A stretch of 64,000 nt of DNA from NCBI RefSeq assembly GCF_050948215.1, contig NC_135149.1, positions 11,699,001-11,763,000 of the forward strand. Direction: 5' to 3'. Below are positions 1 through 14,100 of the stretch, in pieces. The notes beneath the pieces are model-generated. The model was not told where the DNA came from, did not search any database, and worked only from the letters and a program-made list of their open reading frames with translations. Source of the DNA: Halictus rubicundus. Taxonomy: Eukaryota > Arthropoda > Insecta > Hymenoptera > Halictidae. A program made the translations under genes and the position numbers. Numbering within the stretch: the stretch's first letter is position 1; each line of letters starts with the position of its first letter.

Positions 1-1230
1 AATCGATGCATTCTTCAGACGCTCCGAATCATCGATAATCTCGCGTCTGCTTTGTGCGGTTCTCTCCGTTTTCCACGTCGGAGAGAGAGAGAGAGGTCGT
101 CGCCGCCGAATTAATGCGGTGTGATTGATGCAACCGGCTTCGTGCGATTTCCACATACCTCGAGGCTTCATAAGCGCTGATAATGCTTCTGCAAAAATTA
201 TATGGTCCCCAATACATATTCCGCGCGAAAACAAACGAGTCGTATTTATTCCACTACCCCGTGGGTGCGTTGCCGAACATTCCGTGGCTACTTTTGATCG
301 AATTACCTTAAACATATGATAATCAGCCTCCGAAATGTTCCAAAAATTCTCTACCACTGCCAAACAGGGAATACATAATATTTAATTTATGACAGCTAGG
401 TAATCCATTTTTCCCGTTACACCGGACGATTGAATAATCTTTTCACCCTAATCGCAGCAGAAAATTATAAGAGAGTGCGGCGCAAAATGGTGAGGGCTAA
501 ATAGAATCGATAGTGTCTCACGCGAAACTGTTTGCTTCGAGATAGTGATCACTGCGAAGATAATGTTCTAGAAAAAAAGAGTAGTGCTTGTACAGAGAAA
601 CATCAGATCGATGGACGACATGGTAAAAATTGTCTACAAATCCAAGCTGAAATTAAACCGCAATCGTTTCCAGGGAAAAGACGAGGCGTTATCGGTCTTC
701 TTATTCACGGGCCTCGTATTAATGTACAGATCGACACCGAACCTGCCCATGTTTGTTTGCACAAGTATATACCGGACGTGATTTACAGGCTGCAAGATAA
801 CTTAATCCATCGGCACACAGATGGACATCTACGAGCGGTGTAGCGGTCGTTAAAGTACGCCTCACACCGTCGCGACAGTTGTTCGTCGAATCGTCGGGCA
901 TTGTCTGCGATAGTATAGCCTCCGATCCATCATGCTCTCTATACAAAGCGTGAACCTGCTGGGAATCTCTACGGACAAAGAAAATATGAAATCATGCTAT
1001 CAACTGGGCCCGGATACGGATCAATCAAATTTTTCTTGCATTTTATTCGACATTGACATTTCGTGTCAACAATTTTTCATTCAAACTTGCTGCAAGTCTT
1101 GTTTATCCTTGATGTCAATTTTTAGAGTCCTTTAGGTTTGAAATACTGGAAAGAATGCAGTAAAACATTCCTTAAAATTGAGGGAAATGTATGGATGTAC
1201 AATTAAAGTCTAGTACACAGTGTTTTGATC

Positions 1231-1570
1231 TTGAAAATGATTTTTTTTCCATTTTTCTTAGGGTTGGAGTATTTAGTATTTTGTTCTGGTTAAATATGTA
1301 CAACATTGGGAAAGTCTATTCAGCTTAAAACTTGTTCTTTCAATTATTGTCCTTTAGGAAGTGCTTTGCCTTTGAAATTCCCTTTTTCGAAGTGTATTAT
1401 ATTTAGAATGTTACCGGAGGACACTACATATTCGTGATAAATGTATGAAAAAATTGGCCAAGTCTATTAACAGATTTTTAGCCTTCTTTTCTAATTGTAG
1501 GGGTTGAAATTCAATGGTCTTGAAATGTTTAGAGGAGTGTACGTTCTATATTAGAATAAATTATGTCTAC
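1231..1570. repeat. Diverged local tandem duplication, period about 147 bp
   Basis: Two related blocks are visible. One begins near 1292 (AAATATGTACAACATTGGG, then AAAGTCTATT) and the other near 1438 (AAATGTATGAAAAAATTGGCC, then AAGTCTATTA). Both continue into a T-rich stretch and an AATTRTxG segment. A TCTTGAAATG word occurs near 1231 and again near 1524. Divergence is high, so the duplication is old. Confidence 0.45.
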
Positions 1571-4500
1571 GTACAGGGAAATATTAGTGTCTATTCTGTC
1601 CTCCAGTGATCCTTTCGAAATACAATATCGGAAGACTTGGAATTCCCTAAATACATATTTTCCATTTTAAAGTAATGAAATGAAATGAGTAATTTTTCAG
1701 ATGTGTTAGGCAGTCCCTGCGTGGATTTTCGTGCATTATCCTGCAAAGCGGTTTTGGCAAATGGCCCAAGCGAAGAGATTCGTTGTCAGTGAACAAGGTC
1801 CACGCTGGCGAATCGCGTCCACCTTGACAAAGTAGTTCAATGTGCCGGATACAGGGGACGAGCGGCTGGCGCCACGAATTTAACACTTGATTGTCCCGTC
1901 GAACAATTGTTTCGCCGGTATTATACCAGCCTGTGTCTCCTCTGTCGAGCAGACGGTAGTAGAGGACTCGCTCTCGAGTGACTCACTCCTCCATCGTGTT
2001 GAGGAGAAAAAAAAAAGAACCGTATTAGCCGATTGTCTTTCACCAATTGTCCGATGTGGGTGATGGTTATCGCCGGGTACGAAACGATACGTGTGGAACT
2101 GTACAATAATTCGTCGGTATTACACGTTCGTAGAGCGAACTACTCCGGCATGTGGGCAGAGTAGCAACAGCTCGCTGACAACCCGAAGATTACGTATCAA
2201 ACGCAGATGGACCCCTGCGGGTAGGCGAACCGATCTCTCGTTCGAAAGTAAACGCGCTATCTGGAAACAGATAGTAATTGGAACGAATTGCTTCGAATTG
2301 GGACCGATTAATCCGGGATCTTGATGAATCTTGCGCAGCCGCTCGTATCGAGCGATCGGTGATTTACCGATGACCGGCCGATGGCCAGACGATTTCGTCA
2401 GACCGATACCGTGAAAGACGGTAGCCCTGATAAAACGTGTTCGACGCAGCCGAAATTACGCGTGCCAATGAATCAGGCGAATTTCGCGAACGCTTTCGCT
2501 AAAAATCGAACGCACGACTCATCGTGACTAACCCGGTTCCAGGTAATATTCGGGATTATTGGTCGGATAATGTATCGATTTATTAGGTTACTTGCAATGC
2601 CCGATTTCGCAAATATTGGTAACTGCTGGATTCCAGATGTTTACGCACAAAAAAAATTGTCTTCATTGCTTTTCCAGAACGAAAATCTTGTTTCTATTCT
2701 TAATAATGAATGCAAAGTGAATGATTGATGACAAAATTATATTTTTCTGCCCCTTGTATCAACTTGGGCATATTTATTTTAATATATCCGAATAAAGAGA
2801 TGTCCTTGCAATACGAAATATTTCATATAGACCACAAAATCGATAAATATTCCACAGCAATTTTTTCTTAGCGCCCGGCACGATCCCCCGTCAATTTTAA
2901 TATTTTTCGCCCGTGCGCCGCCACATGTGAAAGAAAATTGATGCAGATGCATGTTTAACATATTTCCAAATATTTTATTCAGGTAATGGCCGCCTCTGTT
3001 CTCTCGACGGTCCATGCAATATTCAAAATGTCCGAGGGAAATATATTTCGTCGCGTGAATAACAATGAGAGCGAGTTTCCGCGAGTCGATGTGTAAAATG
3101 TCGAAATCTATAATTCCTGTTCGCGCGTAACGGGACAAACAGCGACAACAACGTTACGAGTACATTTAATGCAGCTTCCTCGAATCGCTGTCGCTTATCT
3201 AATCTTCGGACGAGATCGGGTAGGAAACAGGCGTGCGATTTCGAATCCGCGAAGATCGATGGATCGCGACGAGCAGACGAAAGCGTGCGCGCGAGGATCA
3301 ATTAAATCGTTGATCAACGGCGGGGCTGTTGCTCGGACGAAAACAGTTCGGGCAGCTTTTGCGCGGTTGATTCGCGATAGGAACAAAGCTCGCGGCGTGT
3401 CATCGTTGGTCGGTATCGTTCGCGTGACTCGAGGAATCATTATCGACCCGCTGGGTTACTGTAATAGGTAAACAAATGGGCTGTTGCAATCATCGGAACT
3501 CATCCTCGGAAAACAGATCCAGACTGCGGTCTTGGAACTGTTTTGTCTGACAGACTCTGTCCCAAAGCTCGGAACGCTTTTTATATTTGCTTTTTGGTTT
3601 TCGATTAATCGTTCGGCGAATTTTGAAAAGTGTAACGACAGATTCGTTTGTTTGGTAGTGATTTTTAACGAATCGGCGCGCGGAAATCAATTTTGTATTT
3701 GTTTTTTGTTGAAGGTTTACTGAGGCAGTGATAGCACAACAAACAGCCGGGCGATTATGTCTTAATAGAAGCATCGAACCATGAAGCGGTCGCCAATTTT
3801 CGATTAGATTTTCATGGAAGAGGCCTTTCTGCGTACGCCTTGACTCCCGTATGATGGGAGCTGGCATATGGTACGGGCCACTGTACCCTAACTGTGAAAG
3901 AACGAGAAAGAAACGCTATAGTTCGTTGTAGAGAGAAAGAGAAGTGAAATGCCTTAACGCGGGACAAACGAGCGTGACCAGGGTCGGGGGGGGACACGTA
4001 TGGGGGACTTTCACGGTGAGTTTCCACGGGGTATGTAATCCCCCATAATATACAGACATATGCACCGACGAAATTCAGCCACCCTCGTGGATCCCCGCGG
4101 ACTGATATTTAGGGCCGATATTCATTAGCTGTTTCACGCCGGCCGGAGAGGGTGCGAACGATTGCCAGAGAGAAACGGAAGTCGGGAGTTGACCTGGCTG
4201 ACGTTCTCGATGATAACCGTTCAAAAGGGTACTTCGATGCCCCATAACGTCACTCCCCCTGTGCTGTGATCTATGGTTTCGTCCTGGCACAAAGGAGAGA
4301 GCAGCCAGATTCAGATATTTCGCTGGCCCGTGATCGGGGCGTGCAAAAATCATTGGCCAGTACCTCCGTGTACCTCCGGTACCTCAAGATTGGTAGAGCA
4401 CATCTTCTCGGAGACACTAAGAACCACTTAGATCCACTTCGTGGATTTTGCGTTTTTATAAGAAAAATTGTCTGGAGAGAGACGAACGGTGAACACATCA

Positions 4501-5478
4501 GAAGAATTCGAGGACATGACTTTATTGTATTCAGTGTATTCAAATTATTAAGGGAAGGAATAAATTTCTATTTAACACTCCGACTACTGATCTCTTTTGC
4601 ATCGACAAACTTCAATAAACTTCAATAAAGTTGGAGAATATTACTTTTGTTACAGATACAGATTTTCTCCCTTTCCTCTCACCGATATTTTTCAACCGGT
4701 CGGTCCCCCGACGGCCGTGGCTCCCTTCGAACAATTTTTGACAGTGGCCACCAGTTCACAATTGGCGAGAGGGGTCCTCCTCCACTCCTAAACTTCGAGA
4801 TTACGTCAGTGGCTGAACGAGACAGACGAGAGAGGCATATCCGGTTGGCTTAGATTGACTTGGCGCCAAGCGCTGCGCGTACGACTGCCGGAATTAAATG
4901 ATTATTGGGTTATACACGACAGTCGGAACGAACCGAAGAACGAGAGGAGGCGACGAGCGCCTCTAACCCAGACGGAGAACGATGAAAACGAAAAGAAATA
5001 ATCAAGAGAGACCGAGAAAGAGAGCGAGACATGTTCGCCGAGGGTTAGCCGCTCGGTAGGAAGCCCGGAGAGAGCGAAACCCGCATGAACGGCTCTGTCA
5101 CCTAAAGACCCACTTCGACTGCTGAACCGTCCAGCCTCGAGCAATGTCCATACAAACCAATTGAACGACTGTGCGACCCCCGTTGCGGCAAGAATTAGGA
5201 AACCGGGCGAAACGATTAATTTTTATAGAAGACTGCGAGAGGCCGTCGCGACGCAACGCCGCATGAGCCTCCTGGAAACTTGGCATCCCGGAAAAGGCAA
5301 TAATCGACGGACTATGGAAGGCGTCCTGCTGAGAACAGAATTGAGACGATAAAAGTTTATTAAATCATCGCCACACTGATAGCGACCAAACGTCGCCATC
5401 GCGAAGCATCTCAAACAATTTTGCTACAGACGTGTTCAAGACGATGTCTTCGACTTGAGCTGGGAAAAAATTCCTGAT

Positions 5479-5735
5479 CAGCCATTTTCTACAACAGAGG
5501 AAAAAGAAAAATACGCATACGTTCCTTGAGACCTGTATCATAAAAGCTATATTTTAAATTTCCCCTTCACCTTTGTTGTTTTATAGAAAAAAAAATTGGA
5601 AACTGAACATATATTTGGTTTTTTCCTGCGACTTAAATCGAAAAGGATCACTCGAAAAATCCAAGTTCAGCCATTTTCTGAAACAGAAGGAAATTAAGAG
5701 CACAGAAATGTTCCTTAAGACTTGCACAATTGAGA
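5479..5735. repeat. Diverged local duplication, period about 189 bp
   Basis: The word CAGCCATTTTCT followed by ACAGA(A/G)GGAAA starts at 5479 and again at 5668. Each is followed about 30 bases later by a TTCCTTRAGACYTG segment. The arrangement is two units in direct orientation with an AT-rich spacer. No coding content is seen. Confidence 0.5.
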
Positions 5736-6397
5736 CACCTTGTGTTCGCCAAAATGGTTTATAATTTTCGGATAATTCGATAAAATCATGTTGTTGGATC
5801 CACAGAGGCTCCGAAATCTTTGTTGTATTTTTGGCGCAACCACGCGAGAGTCAATCTCGAATCTTCCGGTCGTGTTATGGTCGTGTCGGGACCGACGCTT
5901 TTAGCGGCTCAGGTGGCACAGTCGCCCGATAATATAACATTATTTTAGTGGAAGCGTTCTGCCAGCTAGGTAGCAGAGATTCCTACCATCCGATTCTGCA
6001 CAAGCCGACGCAGGGAAACTTGGATGAACGACAACCCTCTTACCTGACTCTCCTAGACGCATCCGGATCTCATGAATTTTTGATCGTGAACGCGGTGAAT
6101 CATACGCAAACTTCGTAATATCGACGTATTTCTTAGCTGGAACGTAAGAACAATTTAGTGAAATCGGCTGAGCTCTTCAACAACGTCCACACCAACTTTT
6201 CTCGAGAGTGGATCAGCCTATGAATCACTCCTTTATGATCAAGTGAGCAGAACAGTGCGGAATTCTGACGTTTATATGTGAAATAAAAATTGTTTGTATT
6301 TAGTCAGATCAAACTTTCTTTTTCTTTTCTTTAATGGTCTTAATAAATTGAAAATAATATATATTCTTAGACTGTTTTAAACGGACTCGTTTCTGCC

Positions 6398-6423
6398 ACA
6401 AATGCATAAAATTCGCAGTCGAC
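6398..6423 (+). repeat. Dispersed motif, copy 1
   Basis: This is a copy of the dispersed motif with core TGCATAAAATCCGCAGTCTA. It reads AAATGCATAAAATTCGCAGTC and is preceded by CTGCC. One core mismatch is seen before the end of the motif. Confidence 0.6.
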
Positions 6424-7901
6424 TGATTACCTAAATATCTGTAACCATAGAGGTGGTGATTATTTTCCGAATTTTTCGTAGAATGTTAAAGAACGGTATG
6501 GATATTCGCAAACAGCATGTCGCAGGCTATCGAACCATGTGCCCGAATCCACGTCGAATTTACTGAACGGGAAACAACTCTGCATAGGCCCGAGGACGCG
6601 GGATGTCCCTGTTCCCACAGGTTCTGTCCTCGGCATCTTATTTGAATCCAGCGAATCCTCTTCCCGTTTCTTTGCCGTTGTCTTTCGCTTTAAACACGGT
6701 GAACAGAGCTTCCGCCGCGTTGAATTCTGCTGCATAGGTGGCGGAAGACGCGCGCCAGGGTTAGGCGATTCCTGGCACAGGGTGGCGGTCTTTGATATGC
6801 TGACGTCGATATTATCAATTCAGATGAGGCAGGGAGGCGCAGTCGTTTGGTAAAACTGCGTTTGATCTGGTTCATTCGGCGCGTACGTGTGCGTGAATGC
6901 ATGCGACCGGTCCGGAGCCGTAGTCTGAGGCTGCCTAGGGCACTTCGGTTTCAGAGGATACCTCTCTCTACGACTAACTATTATCATATTCCGCGTGTCT
7001 CGTCAAATCTGCTTTGCATCCTCCGTCGAGCAAATTTTTAAACGCTCCAGGACATTCGACGTCGTCGTCGTCCCCCCGTGTTGTATCGATTGACCTCGTG
7101 CAACGCTGGGTCGGTTCTGACCCGGGAAGGAAACGGTAGATTACCGTTAATTTGATTCCGTATGTAATCCATTGATCAGACTTTTTCATAAAACTATCCA
7201 TAATTTTGAAATATTCTTCAGAGCCGATGTACCGACCTCGTTCGTGAAGGGTTAAAAAACAATTAGTGACACTGTTATGGAAATTGAGATAACGGGGTCT
7301 TCCATCAAAGAACGTTGATATGTACCATTTGATTAATCTTCTGCACGCTCTATCTTGCGGATCGTTTGATCGATTTTGCAAACGAGCGGCTCGACCGAAA
7401 CTCGCATCGTTCGCCTAGCAGACAAAAAAGATAAAAAGTGGCCGACAATAACAACCGCAATACGAACGGAGAAATTGCACGAGAGCGGGCTCGGATAATT
7501 TCCGACGACGACACGTCGCGCATCTTAAACGTTCCACCGCTAATAAATCACTCGTGACTTAGCCGATCAGCCGCGAGGTATTAGCATCGAACCGAATACA
7601 GGCACGTCGCGAATCTTCGGGCACGTTCTTCGGGATGCAGTTAACTCGTCTGTCGCAACGCGAATTCAATTTCTTACTCGGGCGGGGGAGGGGGGCGGGG
7701 AGGCTGTGCGACGATTCGCCCGCAGCCGCGAAAAATGGCGACGTTCGAAACGTCGCGTCAATGAATCCGATTGATCGCAGATCAATGGGTCGTTGCCGCC
7801 GGACGATCGACTAATCTCGAGGGTCAAACGACGCCGGTCAAGTCGGACTTCCTTCGCCAGTTAACCCCGACGCTATTCTCAATCTCGACTCTGACTCATC
7901 C

Positions 7902-7960
7902 TCGTCATCATCATCATCGTCGTTGTCGTTGTCGTTGTCGTCGGCGATGTCGTTGTTGTT
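7902..7960. repeat. CAT/CGT/TGT trinucleotide tract
   Basis: This is an imperfect trinucleotide tract of CAT, CGT and TGT units. It yields histidine/arginine-rich or aspartate/asparagine-rich open frames by composition alone, so those frames are not taken as genes. Confidence 0.8.
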
Positions 7961-9610
7961 CATATTCGCTCGTGTCTCTCCTGCTACATCGAGCATCCGA
8001 AAGACTGTCTCCGGCGGACGATATCGCAGGGAAAAGAGGCGCGTGTACGCCATAACGTCACGATGATGTAATGCTCTCTAAACTGACCCTGGGTCTTTCA
8101 ATTCTTGCACCGGGGAACCTAATGTCTTCATTCGCTTTCGTTCGTGACGCTACGGCTTTTATGTGTCCGGAAAAATATGGGGACACGATGTTCTACAATC
8201 TCGATATAGTAATTATTTCAAGCATCTACACCGAAGCTGGATTTTTAGTTTCCATATTGGGACTGCTAACGTCTTAATTCGTTTATTTCTGTGATCTTCC
8301 GCCTTCGTGCAAAGAAAAATAAGAAGACACGTTGTCGTGCTCCGAATTGCCATTTATTTTCCACAAGAAAAATGTAGTAGCAGCATTTTCCCAAAATCTA
8401 GCCGTTGAAATTTCTCTCGTTTTAAATGAAAAGAATATTAAAAATTAACAAGCATGATGCTCGAACGTAGACCACAGCAGATTCTAATGCAGCATGTCCA
8501 CTAACACACTTCGAAAAATTTGTCTTCCCACACTCTTCGGAAACACACAGACAACAACTACAACTAAGAAATACACTATTCAAGCACACAATTGAGGAAC
8601 AACGGCTTGTCCAACGTAAAGGTGCAAATCAGGATGTCGAACCTACCAGAAATAATGGCAACGGTCTCTTCTCGACATCGCCAACCGATTCTCAGTGGTC
8701 TCAGCCGATGCATAGAGAAACTCGATATTAACAGTCGGCGATACGAAACCCTCTTTATTCCGTAGACCGATACGCGTTATAGAATCAACGGAGCCGAAGT
8801 CGTAAACGACGTTAAAGGGGGTGCGGAACAGAGGGGGGGGAGGCGATTCGAGGCTCGCCCATGTTTGACGAGCAATCAAGCCGAATCATTAACCCCGTGG
8901 AAGCAGGATCGGGATCGAACGTGTGGGCACACGTTATATGAATAAACTCTGGCCACGGCGAGAGACCGGTGTTCATGGTTCTGTTCGACGTTACGGAGGA
9001 ATTGTTGCGACGACTCGTGGACAGGAAGTCCAGCTAATCAGGGGTAGTGAGTGGCAAACAGGGGTGCGGTTATGCCCATCGGGCCTACCTAGCGTTGTAC
9101 ACCAGGGATTCGAGGACGAATCGTCGACGAAGACGGAAAACGGCTCGTTTACCCGCGGACGTCTGCTTTTCCACCCCCGCTCCGAACGATCGGCTAATTA
9201 AATTAGCCGTCAGTCTCTGATTAGCTCGAAAGAAAAAGAGGGAGTGACGGTGGAGGGGGGAGGGGAGGGGTAGGTACGAAGGCTGTTCCTTGGCTGGAAG
9301 GGAGAAAGGAAAGACTGGCTTACTTTTGTCATCCGCCTCGTATCCATTTAATCTCTCGTCCTCGCGGTGCTCGCTACCTTTCTGCTTTGGTTTTAATTAA
9401 ATTTTTTTGCAGCCCCGGTGACCCCCCTCGCTTGATAAACTGCAAGATAAAGAAATCCTCCGGAGGAATATATGCAAGGTATTTTCATCCTCTCCGTTTA
9501 GGAGCACGTCCCGCTTACGTCTTCGATGTAATTTATCGGGAAAATTGCGTTCAACTGGTCGCTCGTAATTAATTTCTTTTTCTACAGTTCTCGTTGTCTC
9601 TCTTCTGCAT

Positions 9611-9611
<1 letters not shown>

Positions 9612-9641
<30 letters not shown>
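9612..9641. repeat. (CT)n microsatellite
   Basis: About 15 uninterrupted CT units, followed by imperfect CTCG units. Confidence 0.95.
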
Positions 9642-9644
<3 letters not shown>

Positions 9645-10318
9645 CCCTCGCTCTCGCTCGCTCTTTCTTTTGGTTTTTAACGACCGAGAAAAGAGAAGAG
9701 GGATGTACGCGTAAGTGGGAAACGATTGTTCACTGAAAACGGGTCGCGATAAATAATACCAGCAGTTTCATGGCTCCAGGTTACCGTGGAGCAAATGGAA
9801 GGGCGCGAGTTATTATCCGGAGGGCACTTCTCCCCGTTCTTCTTTTTCTCCTGGCCGGGTGCCGAGGCGGAAAGGAAGAAAAAGTGCCGCGTTAGAACCG
9901 CGGTCGATAATAATAAGGCTGGTAATTCGCAGTTTGACGAGCCCTCGCGCAACCCCCAACTTTAACTTTTCGAGTTTTCCTCCTCATCGCGCGCCCCGAT
10001 GTCTCCCCAGCGTGCTCGGGATCGGCCAATTAAAAAGCAACCACCTGGACAGAACAGGGAAAAGGGGCTCGTAGTCTCGCGACTCAAGAAGAAAAATCGT
10101 GGCACTGATTAGCATCAAGTACCACCGCTTCGCGGGCCTCTTAGCATAGATTAATTTTCGGCGGTGGCCTCGTTTTTCAAGATGGGAAACTTCGATCCCT
10201 TGGAATCGGCCACAATTGTGCCATTCGAATCTTACTTCCTACAAACAATGATTATTCGTTGAATATACAAGCTTCGCCGTCTGCTATTTAGTATAGCGGC
10301 AAGTATCCCCTTGGACAC

Positions 10319-10406
10319 ACTTAATTTCACGTCCTTGGCACTCGAAACTACGAGGAGGACATACTTAATTTCACGTCCTTTGCACTCGAAACTATTTTAA
10401 TTGATT
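10319..10406. repeat. 44-bp tandem duplication with piggyBac-like end words
   Basis: The segment CTTAATTTCACGTCCTT followed by (G/T)GCACTCGAAACTA occurs at 10320 and again at 10364, a 44-bp period. The words CCTTGGCACTCG (10333) and CCTTTGCACTCG (10377) match the terminal word of the miniature element that starts at 10468. This duplicated block may therefore derive from ends of the same transposon family. Confidence 0.65.
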
Positions 10407-10467
10407 TTTTTCATTTTATGCATACGAAACTGGTGCAATTCATTCGTACAATATTCAAATGAAAAAA

Positions 10468-10543
10468 TTAAACCCTTTGCACTCGGAGCCATCTATGCTA
10501 GACTTACGACCCTTAGAGGGGACATCCGAGTCCAAAGGATTAA
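10468..10543. mobile_element. piggyBac-like miniature element (MITE), about 76 bp
   Basis: The element is bounded by TTAA at 10468-10471 and TTAA at 10540-10543. Inside the TTAAs are inverted ends ACCCTTTGCACTCGGA on the left and, read inward from the right, TCCTTTGGACTCGGA. About 13 of 14 positions match after one gap. TTAA target sites with CC(C)TTTGC-type ends are typical of piggyBac elements. There is no coding capacity, so it would be non-autonomous. The family assignment is inferred from the ends only. Confidence 0.6.
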
Positions 10544-11023
10544 TAGTGCAGAAAATATTTTAAGTAATGGTGTAGCAATTTTTAGTGGCGCCCCAGAGTC
10601 GCTGCTCGAGTGCCGAGGATTAAAAGCCAATTATTTCTTTGTTTCTTTGATAGGCTACGACCATTATATTTTTCACAAAACATCGAAGTCTTGAAGAAAT
10701 TCCCTCTGCCAGCAGTTGATTTATTGTAACAATGCCGGCTCCTCTCGGATTAACCGTCGAGCATGCTCTTCCTCAAAAAACAGTTTCGCCCTGTACAAGC
10801 GTAAACCGTTCGCGGCGTCGGCCGACAATATATTTTATAGATGTTGCTATTGATTCCCGGCTGAGGTCTGGAAAAATATATGCGTATTTGGACGGATGCG
10901 AATTTCTCATCTTCCCATAGAGAAGGTACGCGGAGGATGGTGGTACGCAGTAGATCTGGAGGAGAGATGTTTCCGTTTTCTGCGCAGCGAAAACCACCAT
11001 AACGTGAATTTGATAAGACGAGT

Positions 11024-11127
<104 letters not shown>

Positions 11128-14100
11128 AGGACCAGAAAGAACGATCGTAATCGTAATACTTTTCATGGTGGATCTTTTTTCTCAATTAGACCGGGCTGGG
11201 GGCCGGGTCTTCTGCCGCGAAGAACCGAGTAATTAGCAGCCGAGCCATGGCAGACTAGTAGGCAGGATTCATTTACGAAACATCTGGAGCGACGGGATGC
11301 ATGCAGTTCCGTTTATTCCGACAATTTCGTTTAAATTAGCTGAACGCGGCCGTTTTTACGTCGACGCCGACCGGTTCACACGTACTCCCCTCTTTTCTGT
11401 TCCCGCGAGTAATCATCCAGATTCGTAAATTACCCAGCCTGCCCCTGCTCCTGCAAAATCCACTCTGTTTCCGCGCCGAGCTGCTTCAATTAAAATTGTA
11501 AAACGACGGATATGCACGTCGGGGCCCCGCGAACGCCCCGTTAATCTCTTAAGAACCGGCTTTCCGACACGATTAACATGGGATTAGCGTAATTTTGGAT
11601 TTTTGGATCCGATCTTCCTCGCTGCCGAATCTCCCGCGCGTGTACAGCGGCTGCTAAACTTTTCTGGACACCAGCCTCCTTACATAATCTCACTTTTGCT
11701 CATTTTCTCCTTGTGCTTATTATTTCACCCTTTTTGTACCAGAGGAGGGGAAACTGCATTACGCACTGTCCCTCGGAAGGTGTCGGTTTCCCTTTGCTTA
11801 TTATTCGACCTGTAATTGTTCTAATGTTTACTAAACTGGGACTTTACACTGTACTGCATTATTGACTCCTCTGACTCCTATCGCGAAGAGATTCAAGGGG
11901 AATTTTGCACTCTTGCTTCGTGCCCTATCTCCCCGACTCATCGACACACGAATAAAAATCCTCGAGGCCTAGTTCGTCCTTGCAGAAAGCTTCGACGTTA
12001 CCCGAAAAATACTAGAAAAGGATTAGAAAGTACCTTTGCTCGGTAAGTCCCCTAAGTTTCCCATCTCTCGGCTCGCACGACTGTTTCCAGCGATCCCGAT
12101 TGCCCGAGCGGAATAAAAACCGAGTTCTTCCGAAATTTCATTAGAACGCGCGCGCTCGCGCGGTCTGGATATCTTGTTCCAAGCTGGCAGCTTAATTAAA
12201 CTCTGCGGTGATGTCCAGTTGACATTGACTCGGCTGCTCGCTGACTGGCGGATCGCGTAAGAACCTTGTGCTTCAATTCCGCGCGTGCCAGAAGCGCTGA
12301 CAACAACAATCAACAACCGAAAAAAAGAAAACGAAGGGAAAGGAAAGGGAGGAGCGAGCGCGACGGAGAATCTCGAGGATTCTCGGTGGTTGCGATCCCT
12401 CCTCGGACAGGACACCCAGCGCGGAAAGGATTCATTCGCTCGGAGAACGGTCTCCCGGAGAATTCATGGTGTTTGTGCATCCTTGGATCCACGGGAACGA
12501 GTACCGGCGATATCTTGTTGCGGGGAGCCGGGTGGACGGGGCTTAATTAAAACGAGGAACGAGGCGGTTGCGTTATCATCGGGCCGGGCCGCATCGTATA
12601 ACGGCGTGTTTCCATAATTCGGCCGAAAACCCAACCAGACACGGTGGTCAGGAACGGGCGCTGCCTGGTCGGCAAAGCGTTAGTGGACCATGGATCCCCG
12701 ACCACGGTTATTAACTGACCAGGATGAACGAGACACCGGGGACCCCGTGCCGGACCTGGAACACAAACTGCCGGATATAGACGCAGCCTCCTCGAATTCT
12801 GTTGCCGGAAAGGATTGATGAGAGTGGCCGGACCACCGAACGAAACACGCTCCCGCCTGTAGACAAATGAACACCGCGTGCAATTGAATTATCGACGCCG
12901 CCGACCGTTCCTACGCTTTTCGACTCTATCGACATCGGTCGCCTTGCACCGCCAAACTTGCCCACCAGACTGACGATCTTCGCCAGCCTATGCTAGAGTC
13001 TACGATTTTCGACTCGCACTGAAGGGACTTTACACGTGTAATTATGCATTCTATTCGTCGGGTATAGTTTCTGTTTCCACTGTGTGTGAAGCCCCAGATC
13101 GCGGAGCCTGAGTCTACTTTGACCCAAAGTATCAAAATCGTCGTTGCCGAATTTAGGAAACTCGAGTCCCATCCTTACGTTTATCTTTCATCATCGATGA
13201 AAAATATTTCCGACATCGAGCGTGTGAATAATTGCAACGATGGACGGTGAATTCGTTCGATGTGCTAGGTATGTTCTCGCAGCCTAATTAAGGGTCGAAA
13301 GAAACTGTGCCAGTGCGGATCGATGTTCACGTGGAAATCACACGTCGCTGGAACTGCGTCACCAGTTAATTAGGCGGAGCGGCGTGTTTACGTGCGATCA
13401 GATTTTAAACAATTAGCCGATGGGTGTGTGCCCGGACATCTCGTGGGACCGGTCGCACCCATCTTCGGCCCCGTCGTCTCGCGGGACGAGCGTGACTTTC
13501 CTTGCGGACTTAATACTCGCATGCACCACCACGTGCCACGAGCGAACCGGGTGCTTTATATCCTCGTCCTTTGTGCTCGTTACACCCAGCAACAGAGTCT
13601 CCGATGGTCCCGGTTACGTACGTATGCGGAACAAATATCCTTGGACGAACTGCCTGCGAACACGCTAGCACCGTTGGTCCAATTCGATTCAATTCCACCG
13701 TTCGCTCTCTCTCCCTCTCTCTTTTCGTGATCTCTTTCTCTCTCCCTATCTCTTTCTCTCTTCTGGTCTCTCCTTGCTCCGTTCGTACCCGTACTTTTTT
13801 CACTCGGTCTCTATCTCCGACCTGCACGATCCAGTTACTCCCCGGAGAACGATAGATCCTCGGTTGACTTTGCTCGGGGTGGTTTCTCTCGACTCGTCTT
13901 GTTTCTCTTTCTCGACCGTTTTACGCTGCTCTTTTTTCCTACCCGGCTCCTTTTGTGTAGCCTGATGAGGGGTCGTGATGATCTCGAATACAATTTCAGG
14001 CCCTCCGGAATTATCATTGATTCCCGTCCTTCTGAAAATTTCACACTGCCATAGGATCCTGGGGCGGAGAGCGTATTCGGTTTGCGAATCTTTCCTGCGA

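Larger units (their letters stand above)
1..10310. other. Gene-poor flank, left part
   Basis: I see no supportable gene here. Open frames are short, lack recognisable domains and do not join across plausible splice sites. The stretch alternates AT-rich blocks (about 1.1-1.7, 5.5-5.8, 6.2-6.4 and 8.2-8.6 kb) with GC-richer, CpG-containing blocks (2.1-2.5, 3.1-3.5, 7.4-8.0 kb). It holds two diverged tandem duplications, one copy of the dispersed motif near 6.4 kb, a trinucleotide tract near 7.9 kb and a CT microsatellite at 9.6 kb. It could be intergenic DNA or a long intron of a gene lying outside the window. Confidence 0.55.
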
